Part shown: piece by piece, positions 48,462-61,661 of the stretch
How positions within the stretch are numbered: position 1 is the stretch's first letter
Layout of the letters: every line of letters begins with the position of its first letter
NCBI RefSeq assembly: GCF_013373865.1
Contig: NC_050473.1
Span: 14,206,783-14,270,782 of the forward strand
Origin: Monomorium pharaonis
Taxonomy: Eukaryota > Arthropoda > Insecta > Hymenoptera > Formicidae
Length of the DNA: 64,000 bases
Reading direction: 5' to 3'
Translations under genes and position numbers: made by a program
Notes under the pieces: model-generated
What the model was told of the DNA's origin: nothing
What the model saw: the letters and a program-made list of their open reading frames with translations, nothing else
Databases searched by the model: none

Positions 48462-50708
48462 GTGAGTAACCTCTCATTTACTTGGTATTTACTCGCGCGA
48501 TACTATTAATCGCTCGTGACACACGTCGCGTGTCTCGTCGATCGCTTTACAATCTCGCTGCAGCGTTTTACGTCGAAGGATGAATAAATCTTCCCGTTTA
48601 TGTCTGTCTTCCTTCGGTGCGAATATTATTCGCGTGGTAGCTTTGAAGCTCAAGTTTTATTAGTTTCTGTAAACGCTGTAGGATCATGGTAAACGTAAAG
48701 TTTCATTCGTAAGGAGTTTCTGTCTCTTATACATAAATATTGTTAGCTGGGACGTCGGTATCGACGATCACGTTGCAGGGAGGAGAGGAGGGCGGGATGA
48801 GGAAGTATTATTGACGATGAAAGTTAGTTAGATGTGTCGCGCTTGTTTCGCTTAAGTGACAGTAATCATTGAAATGTTTGTGAATTATTGATAGTCTGAA
48901 GTAATAAAGTTTGACGTCCAATAAGTACATATTTCAAAATAACCATGACGCGTTCATGCTGTCTTTCATTTCGCATCGTTTGTTTAGTAGTATTGTTGGA
49001 TTAGAAGCTAATAAAGTTCAACATTTCATCATGTTTGTAACATAAATGTCCTGGTAACCGGATACGTAACTATAGCACCAAAATTGTTGAATCTTTATAA
49101 GGATTTACGATATAAAGCGATTTAATTATATAACGATTAAGTGAAATACTAAAAATATGAAATTTTTTAAATTATTACAAAAATAATAAAAACTTGTAAA
49201 GCATCTGAATGAACCAATATTCGCACAATCTAAATGCTTGTTCTCGTATTGCTTATAAAATAAATACGAAAAATATCTCAACAAATACATATTTTTAAAA
49301 AGACTTTAAGAATATTATCAAAATGTAAATTCTTTATAATCCATTTTTATAACATACACAAATTAATGTTTTCGATTTAATTTTTATAAAATTTAAAATA
49401 ATCTACTTAATAAATATCTTTAAGTAAAAATTACAATTATATATATATTTATTATTATTATTATAAAAAATATATTTATATGCGTATAATAGTACTAAGT
49501 TCCGGATTTAACTTAGATGCTTAAATTTTTGAATTTTTTGTTACAAAAAATGAGCTGTTGTATTGAATTTTTTTGTACCAAAGTACAAAAGTCATGCATG
49601 TGTAGGGTTGCTATTCGTTCTCTTTTTCCCGGACACTATCCTTTTTTTAGGGCATTCGGAGACATCCGGGGGAATTTTTGAAAGCGTTAAAAATTTGTCC
49701 GGGAGAATTATGTGCGTCCAGGGTTTTAAATAATTATTTATTTCCTTTACCGTGCTTTTTCCGTGGTATCGCTTATTGAGCGGCCGAGTAACAATCAAAT
49801 ATAATAAAATTAAAATACCTAATAGACTTACAAGAATATACCCTTGAGGCGAAGACAAAAGTTTTCATAGGAAAAAATAATCCGTTAGTGAAAGTGGTTT
49901 GTCTCCTCCATCTTTTGGATCTAGTAATGCTTTTTATCGAAAATTATGTCCCAATTTTTTAATACGTCAGTCCATGGCTTCCGACTTATTTTCAACCATC
50001 GAATGGCTGTTTACACTTCGTCTTCCTTTACTAAATATAATTTGGCAAATTAGTTTCAATGGTAATTTACCAATATTCTATTAAAAATGTCTCAATAATT
50101 AATCATTATTCAAATCAGTAAATTTAAATACTTTCAGATGTACTCGTATTAGGCACATTTTTATTATTGTATAGAATCTAAATGTCTGTTATAGTTGCAC
50201 GGAACCTCCTCAACATAAACTTCAGGTTTTCCACTTTGTCAGTTAATTTTACTCTTATATTTTTTTTATTTAAACCATTTACAAATGACTCGTACGCATA
50301 TGTAGTCTATAATATATTTCTCAAAATAAACATTATTTTATTACTCGTATTAATTTTAATTATTAAATTTTAAAACTAAATAAAGAAATTTTATCTTAAT
50401 CTCAGTTGAAAACAATTCGTAATAGTTCATATTTTCTTAGATACGATGTGAAACTCTTTAAAAGCAGGGCTACAAAAATGTTATATAGATAAAGATAAGA
50501 TTGTCTATCCGGTCTGCAACAAATGTTACTGTTGCATAATATTTTTTTAGTGAATTTAATATTTCCAGCTCATTATGAAATACGCGCCACATTTTTTCAG
50601 TCTTGAAATACAATTACTAGCTAAATATTGGTACTCAGAAGCATCTATAAGATTTCTTCCTTTTTCTAAATTATTGGAAATAATTATTGCAAAAACTAAC
50701 ATCTTAAT

Positions 50709-50985
50709 CATGATTGGCCTATCCTAATTGAGATATTATTTTTCGCAAAACCTATGTATAAATTCTTGGAAAAATAATACATATCTTAACCAGGACTGAC
50801 CACCCTGGCTAAGATATTATTTTTTGCAAAATTTATAAATAAATTATTGGAAAAATAATACATATATTAACCAGGACTGACCACTCTGGCTGAGATTTTA
50901 TTTTTCGCAAAAGCTATGTATAAATTCTTGGAAAAATAATACATATCTTAGCCAGGACTGACCACCCTGGCTGAGGAATTATTTC
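50709..50985. repeat. Tandem repeat of 81 bp, about 3.4 copies, each with a hairpin
   Basis: The motif ccaggactgaccac/tctggc begins at 50790, 50871 and 50952, an exact 81-bp period. A diverged copy starts near 50709. In each unit gccagg and cctggc form the stem of a hairpin, extended by the mirrored AT sequence around it (aataatacatatcttagccagg against its near-complement). Confidence 0.92.
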
Positions 50986-51277
50986 TCGCAATAAATTATT
51001 CGCACTAATTTGGGAAGGGTAAGAGGGAGACCTTACAGATGCGTTACAGCATCGAGTTAGTTCAGTGTATCATAGTATCTAGCTAATAACTGTTTAAAAA
51101 CTGATAAATGTGTTGGCGCGGTTTATATACGCTACAAATATAAAATTTACAAAAAAATTATTATTTACCACCAAGATTCTCTTGGTGTAAACCAAATAAT
51201 GTAATAATGTAATTTGAAAAAATGCCACTATTATATATAAGGTTGTGTTGTTTACGGTGTTTAGTTTAACGATTGTG

Positions 51278-51414
51278 GCCTATTTCTACCAACGTAGATT
51301 AACTTTAATCTTGGATTAAGTTACTCTTTAGCTCTTTCTAATTTTTGGAACTAGAATGAGATAACAAGTAAATTAAACCAAGATTAAAATTAATCTACGT
51401 TGGTAGAAATAGGC
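51278..51414. repeat. 137-bp inverted repeat (MITE-like), nested
   Basis: The 37-bp arm at 51278-51314 is the reverse complement of 51378-51414 with a single mismatch. The loop is AT-rich. This compact palindrome is typical of a recent MITE insertion, and it lies inside the 49603-51903 element. Confidence 0.9.
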
Positions 51415-52561
51415 TTGTGTGTTTTAATATTTCTATTTTTTTTTAGTTCAAGTATCTTTATTTCTTTATATTTGATTGATTTTTTTATAACTAGCTGTTC
51501 CTCCCTCCTATGTGTGTGTCATTTCTTATTATATTATAATTTTCGAAAGTTATTACGTGTTTATTATTAAGTTTTGTTTTATTTAGCAGAATTATGTTCG
51601 GTTTTTGTGTTTTAATTAAGTTCATCAGTGAGCTCTTTTGGTTTTTTTATTATCGAGTTTACGTTAACTGATATCATTTTTACTTTTTTTCACTATACGA
51701 GGTAGGGTGGCCGTAGCTATTGAAATTGATGCAAAATAGTTTTGACTTTTTTAATTGTGTATTCGGCGGATATCTGCATTTACCTGGTTCGTGTTTAGTA
51801 TCACATTTAACGCATTGGTAAATTACAGTTGGATGCAAACAAAATCGTATGATTTTTTAGGTCGGTAAGTTCTAGTTAAAAAAATTTTAATATGGCAACC
51901 CTACACATGTGTCCTCGGATTATCCTAATCCTAACATTTCTCACTGTGTCTCTACCACGTGATAGGTCGGGACTTGAGTTTTTCATAAGACGTAATTAAT
52001 CGCAAATACGAAAAGAGCTCGCAAACACGATAAAGGTGACAACGGTTGGGGGAGGACTAAAGACGATGACAAATATTGACAGATAAAAGAAGAGCTCGCG
52101 GTGGCTGTGTGTGCAGCTTAATATTAAAGCTCGACTTTCTTCCGCCACCCCTCGGAATTCACCAGGCGCCGCTCTCCGTTTTCTATTCTCCTCATTGAAC
52201 TTGCGCGCGTACTCAATACGCGATTTCCTCGTGAAACTTTTAATTACGAAGACTGGAATTAATATCGCGCCGTGACGGCAGCCACGTATAAAATGATCGT
52301 TAGACAGATTATAATAAAGCAGGCGTATTCTCGTGTCGCAGTCTCGATTATTGATCGCCGAAATAACAGCCGTCGGCTGTTGAATGCACACATTTCTGTC
52401 GAAGTAAACCACGCATCGGGATTATTCGGCAAACTGGATGATCGATTAACAATTTAATGGCATAATTGTCTATTGAAAAAAGAATTCGGTGATAATCAAC
52501 AAGCCTATAATAGTTACTACGATTGGTAAATAGTTTCAATTAAATGTTTAATTAATACAAC

Positions 52562-52670
52562 TAATTATTTAGTAATTATTTTTAAGTAACCTATTGGTAC
52601 TATTAATATAATTATTAAGCATTACTAAATATTTGGTTATATTGAACATTTAATTGGAATTATTTAATTA
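52562..52670. repeat. Dispersed AT-rich repeat, copy 2
   Basis: Same block order as the stretch at 15644-15765. Around it, caattaaatgtttaat (52538-52553) is mirrored by attgaacatttaattg (52650-52665), so the element may be palindromic at its ends. Confidence 0.55.
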
Positions 52671-54564
52671 AAGTTTAATTATGTTAGCAAACTTTTTTAA
52701 AATGTATTGGCAATTTTGTTATCCATTAATAGGTAATATACAATCTTGAATATACGTAATTTACAATTTATGTGACTTACAAAGTACGTTAAAAATTAAT
52801 ATTAGCAATGCTTGTCACAAATTATTAATTAAAAGTTTACTTGGTATAAAACGCGCAACTTTTATTTAATTTTTAAAATAAAAATCTGAGGCTGGTTACC
52901 AATCATACTTTTTTGCACCTATTCTGCTACGTTCATGATCAAGCGTAAACATTGTTACGAAGTTTTCCGCGAGATGCTCCCTGCCTGTCCCATGGGTATC
53001 CCTGATTTCAGACTTGACTTGAGTTGATAAAGTTAACAGAACGTACACACAGACATGAGAGAAGAGAAGGAAAAGAAGGAAGGCGCTGGAGAGCCGAGGT
53101 TTTTTACTTTACACCTTTATCGCATTAATGATGTTTACGCACAAATGAATCGATTCAATAGCAGAGTATTTAGAGTTATTAAAAGTACTTATTTCTCGCA
53201 ATTGCGAGAGTATCGTTTGCGCATAACGAAGCAGACGCGCGACATTTGCCGAAATGTAAACTCGACTATCGTTACCGTGATTTCACGGAGTTAGGGGGAG
53301 GGGACGTGGTTAATTAGATAACTCGGGTAAACTTGACGTATTTTAATAATTTCAACTCAGATTCAATAGACATACTCCACGCAATAATAAGCGCGCATAT
53401 AGCGCGGCGCGCATTCGCGTTCCGCTTGATGACGGATCTCGTGCTCACACGCGAGGCAACTAAATTGGCCAAAGTTACTGCGAATTTCACGCCCCGGTGT
53501 AAAGCAGCTCGGAAGGAAAATTAAAGAGGATGCGACTGTGTGCCGGGGCGAAGCACGCAAGAAGCGGACGAAGAAAACGTAGCGCTGTAATTTCGCGCTT
53601 CGTAAGCTCTCTAGACAGACCACGACGTACTCGCACAACTCGGCGTCGGACTCCGCGCAAAAACCGGTTTAGTAACCGAGGTTTAATTGTCTGTCTTCGA
53701 AGGTCTAATAGTTCTCTCTCTCCCGCGCCTGTCTTAATCAGATAACAGAGAAATTAATTGTAAATCGCGGTACGATTTCTTTCGCGTTTATCACGGGCGA
53801 GAGTTGCTACGGAGAAATTAAATGGATGAGATCAGCATTAATCAGAACAATAGAATAAATTACTCAAGTTACATTATCCATAGTATTAATGGAATTTTGC
53901 TACATCGATAAAGAAGATAATTACGTCCAAAGCACCGTTAAAGATCGTTAAATCTTCTGAATGTGTAAAGTATTTTAATTGTCCGTAACTCGTCTGTTTA
54001 ACTCCTGCAGGCACATTATTAAAAAAGAAGCGCGCACAAGGAGAGAATTTTGAATATACGCGAAATAACGTTAATCAAGATGCTTTGTCAGGATATTTCT
54101 CGGAGCTTCTTGAGCTCCGGTTTTCCAAATGTTTACACAGCCGAGCCGAGCAACGTAAAGACGACAACGTGTTGTACGTATGCTTTAAAACGACAACGTT
54201 TCTCGCGCGAGTCAGGAGCCAGAGAAACACATCACTATTAAACTCTCTGCCCGAGCTAGACAAAAATGTATATGCGCGCACGGCTTGCTCTTGTTAAGCG
54301 TGCAATAGGCAGCCCGGGACGCTTAGTCCGCATGGGGCAACAAAACACACGGGAACTTCTAGGGAACTTCCGACCGTGGCTTGAAATCTTGTTAAATAAT
54401 TTAGCTCTTTTGTGTACCCTCCTCTAGCTTCTTCCTCAAGCTTGCTGCACGCCCGGCTTCTCTAAATGTAAAATACGCATGACTAAGCTCTTTATTGTGA
54501 CTTGATATCCCATTTGCTGAAAGCGCTCTGTTGCAATTGGGATTAATAATCTCCCTCTGTACTT

Positions 54565-54606
54565 TCTCTCTCTTTCTCTCTCTCCCTCCCTCCCTTTCTC
54601 TCTCTT
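54565..54606. repeat. CT-rich simple repeat
   Basis: A run of ctctct and ccctccc units about 40 bp long. Confidence 0.85.
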
Positions 54607-57314
54607 TGCTCCTTTGTCTCGTTGCATTGCCGTCGAAAACTATTACGCAATCGAAAAAAAACCGCGCAGCTTTGACACAGATGTACTTATGAGAATTTTA
54701 TGACTTAATGGATGCTTTTCATTTATATGGCTTTTAGCGACACTTGTATCTATTTGAGCTCACATCGATAGCGTCAATACGCTAGCGAAGAGCATTTATT
54801 AGACTCATAAATTGTCATGTCATGTAACGTTTTAAGTAATGTAAAAATATCTGTGAATCATTTCAGAGCTTTTAATATTTTCTCTCATTTTTATTATTTT
54901 TAGTATGTTTGCCGCTTTTCAAATTAAAAGTGTAATAACATTTTATGTGATCCGAATCTCCATTAGTTAAGTATTTTCTAATAATATAAAAAAATTTTAT
55001 TAGTCAAGTTTGAATTATTTAAAATCGTAAAAGTGAGTCAATTTTATATAAAACTTATTTAATTAGTTTTAATTTTATTATTTATGTAAATATTTAAACT
55101 CTTTCACTTTAAACATTATTTATCAAGGTCTATATAGACAAGGACATGCTATTTCTAGTTAGATATTATATATAGTTAAAATTTTAATAATAGACATTTG
55201 TGAAAAATATGACGCTTAATCGTGCTTCGACAATAATTTAAAGATTTGAAATTATTCCTGATGTCCTGCGAGCTATTACTAGATCTAGATTATTTATTGC
55301 GCTGATAACAATAAGTGCGATATTTGAACTTATCACATCATTGAAATAATTGATTCGTTATATTTTATAATAAGCTTTAATACCAGACTTTAATATTAAA
55401 CATTTTATCTATTTTAATTTCTTGATGCTATTCAGGAATAGCTCAACATTTATTTCTTAAGCTTAAATACATAAAATTTTAACTTATTGATTCTTATCAT
55501 TTGCAATTTTACATTAAAGACAACCCGTTTTCATATTATAGTCTACATTAATGTAATACATGTAAATTTTTGAGACATTTAATCAAGATTTTAAATTTGT
55601 TTTTAGATATAGTCTTTTACTAACTAATTTTCTCAACTATTTACTTTTATAAAACAAAGTTGCAGAGTTGCTGAAAAAATTACTTTATTATCGATTTTTG
55701 TACCTTTACACATCGTTATCTACGTGAAAATGATTTTATGTCTTCATAATGCATACAAAGTACAACGAGAAAACGAGCATGACCAGAAAAATCTTTTTTT
55801 TTTCTTCGTATTCGAGATTTCTGCGAGAAGCAAGAGAAACTCGCGGAAGTTACCAGGTTAATTGAAGTTCGCACGAGTTTTGTCGGACTAAAAGGAAGCT
55901 AACCCCGCGAGAGGCAGATGAAGAAAAGGTGGTTGGCTTCCACGAGTAGTTGTGCAGACGACATAAGGGCCGGCACAAATAAGGGACGAACCGTCTCTCA
56001 ATGGGAGTCGCGTCGCGGCCGTCTCGTTGCATTTAAGTATAAAGTTACTAATGGATGTAGTGGGGTTGCGCGCGGCGCAACGCAAACAGCTGGCAGGTCT
56101 CCCGGTATAGGTGATGACAAACACGGTTAGCGAGCGGCGATATAACTCGTCTAGAAAATGGAAATGGCGAAAACCGAACGCCAGTCCGTCCGTCCACCCG
56201 CTTGTAATTTCGAACTACTACGCGAATACATCGGCTAATTATGGCGGCATGCGAGCGCCCAGTGGTCGACCGCGGAATTTTATCGTGCAGAATGCTGTCA
56301 GCATTTAATTTCCCGCTAATGGCGCCGGTCGAACAAACTTTCAATTGAAAATATATACAGAATGCGCACACTTTGCCTTTTCCACATCGGATATAAATCA
56401 TGGGGAATAAATCATGTCATGGATGGATCTTTCTGTTTTACATTTCTTTTGAAGACCGATTTTTGTTTTTTTGTACAGATAAAATCTATGTAAAAAACAT
56501 AGATAAATGTATATCTTTCACCAAAGATAAAATTACAGCCAACTGAATTAAAAAATTATAAGATTTGAAAACTTAATTTTTGGTATAAATTTACAAAAAG
56601 GAAATAAAGAAATTCAAATCGTAGAAATGATTGAAGCAGAAATGTATATTTTAATTTTATATATTTTTATCTTCCGTCACAATTTCATTATAAGATTAAA
56701 GTTCTTTTAGAAAACTTTTGCTAATTTTGCGGTATCGCTTTGTGAGCTGATACTGCATTATTACTACTCATATGCAGCATCCAGCAAAGTTGCGGAAGGA
56801 AAGTTCCTCCGGGTAATAGTAGTGGTCGCTTATTAACAATTCCGTATACACATTTTTGGGTCAGTAGCAAGATAGAGACTGCGACCATTACGCGAGTCCG
56901 CTCGTTGTGGCGTAAATGCACTAAGAAGCCAGTACGGCAGGTAGAATGAGCCCGGCGCCCAAGCCTAAGCTTCATTAAGAACTTACTCGGCCGTCCAATG
57001 GCCGTGTTTGTTCACTGAAGTTCCGGTGACGTTGGGTGAGAGTGTATAATACATGTTTACACACGAGACGACGACTTTACGTCGTTGTACCGCCATTTAC
57101 ATTATCATCCGACGCGGTGGCCGCTCACATTACGGTGTAAGCCGGCGTTCTTTAAAATTTAATTACGCGGCTGCGGCCGCGACTTTGAATGAATCTCCCG
57201 TGAACTTCGAGTAGGTGTGGCGCTCTCATTACGGGTCTTAAGAACGCCTAAGAGCTTCCATTATGTAAGATTTTTTAAGTACCGGCAAAGAGAAAGAAAG
57301 AGGCAGAGGGAGAC

Positions 57315-57814
57315 NNNNNNNNNNNNNNNNNNNNNNNNNNNNNNNNNNNNNNNNNNNNNNNNNNNNNNNNNNNNNNNNNNNNNNNNNNNNNNNNNNNNNN
57401 NNNNNNNNNNNNNNNNNNNNNNNNNNNNNNNNNNNNNNNNNNNNNNNNNNNNNNNNNNNNNNNNNNNNNNNNNNNNNNNNNNNNNNNNNNNNNNNNNNNN
57501 NNNNNNNNNNNNNNNNNNNNNNNNNNNNNNNNNNNNNNNNNNNNNNNNNNNNNNNNNNNNNNNNNNNNNNNNNNNNNNNNNNNNNNNNNNNNNNNNNNNN
57601 NNNNNNNNNNNNNNNNNNNNNNNNNNNNNNNNNNNNNNNNNNNNNNNNNNNNNNNNNNNNNNNNNNNNNNNNNNNNNNNNNNNNNNNNNNNNNNNNNNNN
57701 NNNNNNNNNNNNNNNNNNNNNNNNNNNNNNNNNNNNNNNNNNNNNNNNNNNNNNNNNNNNNNNNNNNNNNNNNNNNNNNNNNNNNNNNNNNNNNNNNNNN
57801 NNNNNNNNNNNNNN
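57315..57814. other. Assembly gap, 500 N
   Basis: Exactly 500 N, hence a placeholder of unknown true length. Left flank ends in a GA-rich repeat (gaaagaaagaggcagaggg), a likely cause of the assembly break. Confidence 0.99.
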
Positions 57815-57975
57815 ACCATCCAATACTAATGACAACACCAATCAAATTCGCACGTGCACTAGGCAAGTAGGCACTTGCGTTCACTTGCGTTGCGTGCACT
57901 GTGGCACTTGGTGGCAGTGGTGGTACTGTGCATAGAATATGTTTCAGAAGATACAAACGAGATGGATAAAGAGAT

Positions 57976-58135
57976 TGGTTACGTTTAGCAGAGAATGTAG
58001 CGTTTGGAACTGTGTAAAATTCTCCAACACGATTGGTTTTTGCCCTTAGTTTCTGTTGGATCTAAATATATAAACCAATCATATAAAAGAATTTTACAAC
58101 AGTTCCAACGCTACGTTCTCTGTTGAACGAAGCCA
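57976..58135. repeat. 160-bp inverted repeat upstream of the RNF126-type gene
   Basis: Arms of about 48 bp: cagagaatgtagcgtttgga at 57989 is mirrored by tccaacgctacgttctctg ending at 58122, with imperfect pairing continuing outward to 57976 and 58135. The CAGAGAA tips recall hAT ends, but I could not see a clear 8-bp target duplication. Confidence 0.8.
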
Positions 58136-58452
58136 TTTCTATGTCATACAATAATTTGATCAGTTGTTAATTAATGAAATTATAAATATTCAAGTAAATT
58201 TCCTCACTTTTGTAAAATTTTCGCCAAATTGTGTGAGACAAATTTGTTACCTACAATACGACGGGATCAGACGGGATTGATCGAGTTCGTCCTTAACAGA
58301 GAGAGCCTCTAGTCTAATCATTTTATCAGTTTCGTGTCTCAAAGCCGAGACTAGCCGAACTGAGCCGAGCTGAGCATAGCCGAGTACGAGTCAACCGTTT
58401 GCGGCAAGAGATGGAGAACTGAAAGCTGAAATTGCTGAAAAACACGTCAAAC
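58136..58452 (+). promoter_or_regulatory. Promoter and 5' UTR region of the RNF126-type gene
   Basis: The last 150 bases before the start codon are GC-richer with repeated ccgag units (gccgagctgagc, gccgagtacgag), as expected for a 5' leader. No TATA box is evident. The exact transcription start cannot be placed. Confidence 0.4.
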
Positions 58453-61400
58453 ATGGCGGAGGCCGTTGTGGATGGGAGTCCGATGTCTCGGTTTTTTTGC
58501 CACAAGTGCAGCGTCGAAATCGAACGTCTGTTGCCGGTAAGTACGCCGCGACGTTCCGCGTGCCCTTCAATCGCTCGTTCGCACCGAACAACGCGGAATC
58601 ACCGCGGCGGAACGCCCGTCCCCCGCGGGGTGACTGTCATCCTGAGATTATTATGTGCGGAAATTCCATCGCTCTTCCCCGCCCCACGATGTTGGTCACG
58701 ATCTTTCGCGTTGTACGGCAACGTTTATCCTCCGCTTATTTGCCTGAAGTCTCAACGATGGTGGATACGGGTCGCGAATCGCACTCGTGACGTTTACGTC
58801 TTTGGAATAATCTTTCCCCCTGGAGAACATGTTACGCACGTTCCCACGAACGTTGTCCCCGATCCGAACCCCGCCGTTCGTCGGAATTTTCGATCGAGCC
58901 ACGTCAGACAAACGCGCAATTTGACTTGCTCTTTGTGCGCGAAGTTATCAAGCTTAAATATTATATATAATACACGAACTTGCTTTTTTCTTGCATCATA
59001 TTGCACTTTGTTTCGCTTAGAATAGGACAGTTATATCTTTGCGTTTTAAAAAAGGAAAGATATACAAATTTTGTTTCTTCCGCTGATTCTTTTTAGAACA
59101 TTTCTGAACTGTGTTTTAACAATATTGCTATCTCAATTTACTTTAATTGATATTACAATTTATACAGATATTGATATAAGAAATATATTCATTCTGTTGC
59201 AATTGATAAAGTATTGCAATAAATGTTTCTTTTGCAATGTTTAATTATTATTAATATAGTTTAATTATTATTAATATTAATATTAGCTTATAATAAGCAT
59301 ATATATATTTGGATATTATTTGTAGTGATGAGTTGAAAACTTTATAAGTTAAAGTTATATAACCCGACCTTTCTTATTTAAGATTGTATTTTGTTTCCAA
59401 TTAGAATTATACATGTCCACGATGTGCGTCTGGTTTCATCGAAGAGCTGGAAAGCAGCAGCAGCAACGAGGGCAGTTCAGGCGTGGACGCAAACACCGAA
59501 GACCTAAGCGATAGAGATATCGATATTTATAACGTAAGTAAATTTTATAAGCCGAAAATTCTTGACAATCGTGCATTAGAAAGATGCACGTAAGCACTGT
59601 GTATACTCAATGCGGCAGATGCTCTCATCACAGCACGTCGACCTTGACCGCGAAATAACAGAGATGTTAATGGGTTTCTCAAATACCTATACCAATCAAC
59701 AGTTGAATACCAACCAACAACCGGGTGGAGGCAGCAGGAACTATATGCTTGGGGGCAGAAGAAGGTCTAACTGGTCTCGCATCCCTCAAGATGGACGTCG
59801 CACCAGCAGGTACCTTTTTTAAATGTTTTTTAAACTATCGCATATTATTTTAATGTTGCATACAGTGATGCAATTCTGCTAGATAATTGATGGATGTATT
59901 TGTTTGAATATTTTTGCATTTTATAATTCAAATGGCATATCTGATCCTTTCTTTTATCTTGGTAAAAATGCAAATTATTAAACTAATCGTGTTCGTTTTA
60001 ATAAACAATATACCTTTTACACATGGTAATAATTGATGTGGGAAATTGATAAGATAATAAAAATTCAATTTTTCTCAAAGTAGCAATCGTAGAAGGCAAG
60101 AGACTCTACAGATGCCTATAGAGAATTTCATACAAGATTTTCTCTTCAATCTCTCGGGTGCAGCAAGTTTAAGCAACTCTGTGGGACAAGATGCGCAGCC
60201 ATCTGTGTAAGTTGTTTTATAAATTTTTATATTAAATACTACTTATAATATTAAACTGTATAATTATAAAACGTATCTCTTTATTATAAGTACATTGTAA
60301 TAAATGAGTCAGTATATTTTAATTTATATATTTTTGAGATATGAATACAGGTTATACTTCATTTTCATTGATAAAATATTTAACTTTCTCTGTATTTTTT
60401 TCTATAAGTTTTATATTTTGATTTTATTTGTGTGCGTGTGTGTGTGTGTGTGTGCGCGCGCGTGCGTGCGCTTTTTTTTTTATAAAACTAGAAATTGTCA
60501 TCAATTGTCAACATGTTTTCTCAACAGTGATGGCAACAGTAAATATTTAAAGTTTACTCATGGGGTACAAAGTCATTAATAATTTTAATTTAATCTTTAG
60601 TATTACTAAAATAAAACAAAATAATGTAGATTCAATATTAGACTGTTCTTGGGAAATCCTGGAGATTATGTTTGGGGTCGCGATGGATTAGATGCTATTG
60701 TTACTCAATTATTGAATCAAATGGATGGTACTGGACCACCACCTTTATCACGCAACCAAATCGATGAGATTCCTACTACTACTATAACGCAAAATCAAGT
60801 TGGTTAGTATTATCCAATAATATATGTAATAACATGTAGTTTGCAATGTACATCTATCATCTTTTGAAGCCTTTTTTTCTGAATATTATATTAAGTCACT
60901 TTGAAACATAAATATATCTTTAGTTCCCACTCTGTGCATTTAATTTATATTATCGTAATCATTTTTTCATATTGCTGAATACAATTTTTTCTCTTTTTAC
61001 GCAGATTGTAAACTACAATGCTCTGTTTGCTGGGAAGACTTCAAACTATCCGAACCTGTTAGGCAACTACCATGCCAACATGTCTATCACGCACCGTGCA
61101 TTGTACCTTGGTTGGAATTAGTAAGCTGAAAATTTTTCAAGTTTTATCAACGTCTAACGTATATATCAGAAATATATTTTTTTAATTCTCCTTATAATTT
61201 TTTTTAGCACAGAACCTGTCCCATTTGTAGACAGAACTTGGGAGATCAAAATCAGGGTGAAGCGAACCAAGATACTGCGGCTAACATAGCCGGATCTGCT
61301 TTTGCTGCTGGATCTAGTTTTGCTGCTTTATTCAGGTAAGTCCTATGACAAAGTTTTTATCGTATGATATTTCTATCTTCAAAACATTGGTAACGTTTGA

Positions 61401-61661
61401 TTTAATTTTCACATGTTTAATTTTTTACATAATAAAATAGACAATGGTTATTGTAAAAGAAAGTCCATTAAGTTTATATATCGTTTTATTTGCGATTCTT
61501 ATTTTTTCCTTTCTTTTCTATTTATAAAGATACATTCATAAATATTTTGAATGCATCATTACAATGTGTAATATAGGGCAGCAAATGAAGCAAATAGAAC
61601 AGGACAGCCAATTAGCCGGACATCGTCCACTTCGTCATCTACTTCATCAGAGCTTCAGTAG
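58453..61661 (+). CDS. iru: RING E3 ubiquitin ligase, RNF126/RNF115 (Iruka) type
   Basis: Eight exons: 58453-58536, 59405-59533, 59619-59809, 60081-60206, 60642-60802, 61005-61120, 61208-61335 and 61577-61661 (stop TAG), 339 residues with all phases consistent. The N-terminus has the zinc ribbon that binds BAG6 and ubiquitin (CHKC in exon 1, CPRC in exon 2, residues about 18-40, then GFIEEL). A conserved middle motif is DYVWGRDGLDAIVTQLLNQ. The RING-H2 finger spans residues about 236-277: CSVC, LPCQHVYH, PCIVPWLE, HRTCPICRQ. A Ser/Thr-rich tail ends the protein. RNF126 ubiquitinates mislocalised hydrophobic proteins handed over by BAG6; fly Iruka is reported to remove inactive Argonaute. The start is the only in-frame ATG in the first exon. 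A cryptic exon at 60528-60564 would break the phase and is left out. Confidence 0.96.
60431..60471. repeat. (TG)n and (CG)n microsatellite
   Basis: A tg run passing into cgcgcgcgtgcgtgcg, in the intron between exons 4 and 5 of the RNF126-type gene. Confidence 0.9.

Larger units (their letters stand above)
49603..51903. mobile_element. Degenerate hAT-like DNA transposon, 2.3 kb
   Basis: The left end (tagggttgc) and right end (gcaaccctA) are inverted repeats; including flanking bases, 15 bp match perfectly (49597-49611 and 51895-51909). Immediately outside, TGCATGTG on the left and CACATGTG on the right match at six of eight positions, which fits a worn 8-bp target duplication of the hAT type. 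The interior has only short broken frames (for example 49592-49858 on the minus strand), so no working transposase remains. It contains the 81-bp tandem repeats and the 137-bp inverted repeat listed separately. Confidence 0.6.
48462..57314. other. 8.9-kb stretch without a supported gene
   Basis: It holds a hAT-like element with nested repeats (49603-51903), an AT-rich dispersed repeat (about 52562-52670), a CT-rich tract (54565-54606) and GC-richer islands at 52.0-52.3, 53.0-53.7 and 55.8-56.3 kb. The rest looks like intron or intergenic DNA. Confidence 0.5.

Noticed and set aside
57217..57956. Open frames crossing the second gap
   Set aside because: Artefact of N bases; the flanks show no coding features.
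58432..59025. Open frame of 197 codons starting at the RNF126-type first exon
   Set aside because: It reads through the strong donor at 58536 into intron 1. The true next exon at 59405 carries the conserved CPRC zinc ligands.
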